Assembly: GCA_002412705.1 (NCBI GenBank) | Contig: DHVO01000008.1 | Span: forward strand, 1-14,508 | Direction: 5' to 3' | DNA length: 14,508 bases | Source: Bacteroidales bacterium UBA5206 | GTDB taxonomy: Bacteria; Bacteroidota; Bacteroidia; Bacteroidales; Tenuifilaceae | Shown: piece after piece, positions 13,515 to 14,508 of the stretch | Layout of the letters: the number at the start of each line of letters is the position of its first letter | Numbering within the stretch: position 1 is the first letter of the stretch | Position numbers and translations under genes: made by a program | The notes under the pieces: model-generated | What the model saw: the letters and a program-made list of their open reading frames with translations, nothing else | Told to the model about the DNA's origin: nothing | Databases searched by the model: none

Positions 13515-14508
13515 ATGAGGTATTTTTACACAACCATCCTTATTATTGCACTAACAGTTCAGGCATCAGCCCAAAAGAACTCGTACTACAAACGAGTTTT
13601 TGTTGATGCTGAATACTTTTTGCTGTACGAGGAGTATAAAGATGCCCTCCCGTTGTATCAGGATCTGCTAAAAACGGAACCCGACAATGCCAATATAAAC
13701 TACAGAATTGGGTTATGCTATTTAAATATCCTAACCCAGAAAACAAAGGCAATCCCACATCTAGAAAAGGCCATTACAAATATTACAAAGGACTACAAGG
13801 AGGGTTATTTTACTGAGAATAGAGCCCCTCTTGAAGCCTACCTACTTTATGGCAAAGCGCTACGCATTAAGGGTGATTTTGATAATGCCCAAAAAGCATT
13901 CGCAACCTACAAAGAGCTAATTGGCAATTCGCCCAAGGAGCTGTTGGTTGTGAACAAAGAGATTGAAGCCCTATCGTTTGCTAAAACCATGATGGCCAAT
14001 CCGCTCAAAATTACCATGACATCCATTGGTAGGAATGTTAACACCCAAATAGCCGAAGTAAACCCGGTTGTTTCCAAGGAAAAGGGAATACTTGTTTACA
14101 CTTCGCTACAAAGATTTTACAACGCCATACTTGTTAGCCAGTTTACCGACTCAGTATGGTCAAACCCCACCAACATCAACACCCAAACCCTTGCCGATGG
14201 CCCCGTAAAAACGGTAGGCCTCTCGGGCAACGGAAGAGTGCTAGTACTTGCCAGAAACGACAACGATGACTACAACCTATACTACAGCCAGTACGATGCC
14301 ATAAAGAAAAGCTGGTCCAGCATGGTTAAATTCCCCAAGGAAATAAACTCAAGAAGTTGGGAAACATCGGGTTCACTAAGCAGATCGGGCGATACGCTTT
14401 ACTTTGCTAGCAAGCGCCCTGGAGGGTATGGTGGACTAGACATTTACATGAGCATTCGCATAGAAGAAGATACGTGGAGTCAACCCATAAACCTAGGTAA
14501 GGAGATAA
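13515..14508 (+). CDS. Secreted TPR and PD40 beta-propeller protein, OmpA-associated type (3' end outside window)
   Basis: The frame opens at the ATG at 13515 and stays open to the window end (331 codons, no stop). Residues 1-19 are a signal peptide (MRYFYTTILIIALTVQASA, probable cut before Q20); no lipobox cysteine is present. Two TPR-like helical repeats follow: about 31-75 (AEYFLLYEEYKDALPLYQDL) and about 105-140 (EAYLLYGKALRIKGDFDNA). From about 165 the protein turns to beta strands, with a clear PD40 (WD40-like) blade at 285-311 that includes SGDTLYFASKRPGGYGGLDI. In Bacteroidota this layout usually continues to a C-terminal OmpA peptidoglycan-binding domain, as in the type IX secretion protein PorE and many paralogues. 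Which of these it is cannot be told without the missing end. Confidence 0.85.
   Translation, partial: MRYFYTTILIIALTVQASAQKNSYYKRVFVDAEYFLLYEEYKDALPLYQDLLKTEPDNANINYRIGLCYLNILTQKTKAIPHLEKAITNITKDYKEGYFTENRAPLEAYLLYGKALRIKGDFDNAQKAFATYKELIGNSPKELLVVNKEIEALSFAKTMMANPLKITMTSIGRNVNTQIAEVNPVVSKEKGILVYTSLQRFYNAILVSQFTDSVWSNPTNINTQTLADGPVKTVGLSGNGRVLVLARNDNDDYNLYYSQYDAIKKSWSSMVKFPKEINSRSWETSGSLSRSGDTLYFASKRPGGYGGLDIYMSIRIEEDTWSQPINLGKEI

Overview
The window looks like chromosomal DNA from a Bacteroidota bacterium, probably a free-living or environmental Bacteroidales-like lineage. The evidence is direct. Three promoters carry the Bacteroidota pattern (TTTG-like box, about 20 bp, TAnnTTTG), start codons lack Shine-Dalgarno sequences, the tRNA has no encoded CCA, and the window holds a TPR/PD40 envelope protein of Bacteroidota type. 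Genus or species cannot be named from the sequence alone.

Layout. Bases 1-68 are the 3' end of a tRNA gene and a strong hairpin terminator. Bases 105-1580 are a REP-type repeat island: tandem copies of a 301-bp unit made of nested hairpins. One unit carries a small HUH/Y1 transposase gene (663-1094, RAYT/IS200-like) in place of the short linker between its two inner hairpins. A 328-bp stretch is present on both sides of the transposase (105-432 and 1216-1543) with no indels and about 96% identity.

Bases 1609-8197 are four minus-strand genes. In transcription order they are a large soluble six-PAS histidine kinase, a REC-PAS-LuxR response regulator, a LysR-type regulator of the CysL/YeiE kind, and a YeiH-family membrane protein. 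Kinase and regulator are 47 bp apart and probably form one two-component operon. The LysR gene and yeiH each have their own candidate promoter. The LysR/YeiH pair recalls the enterobacterial yeiE-yeiH pair, but here the two genes are co-directional.

Bases 8198-8587 are a divergent control region with promoters for both directions and several short inverted repeats. On the plus strand follow a fold-type-I PLP aminotransferase (8588-9796) with its own terminator, a glycosyltransferase family 2 protein fused to what looks like a degenerate WcaJ/WbaP-type sugar-phosphate transferase (9863-11812), the lipoyl E2 acyltransferase of a 2-oxo-acid dehydrogenase complex (11987-13309) with a 15-bp-stem terminator, and the first 331 codons of a secreted TPR/PD40 protein that runs off the window.

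The most interesting items are the nested four-hairpin repeat whose outer hairpins differ by compensatory base-pair changes and whose RAYT gene occupies the linker position, and the GT2 protein with an apparently gutted phosphoglycosyl-transferase domain. No CRISPR array, toxin-antitoxin pair, phage genes or obvious defence system was seen.
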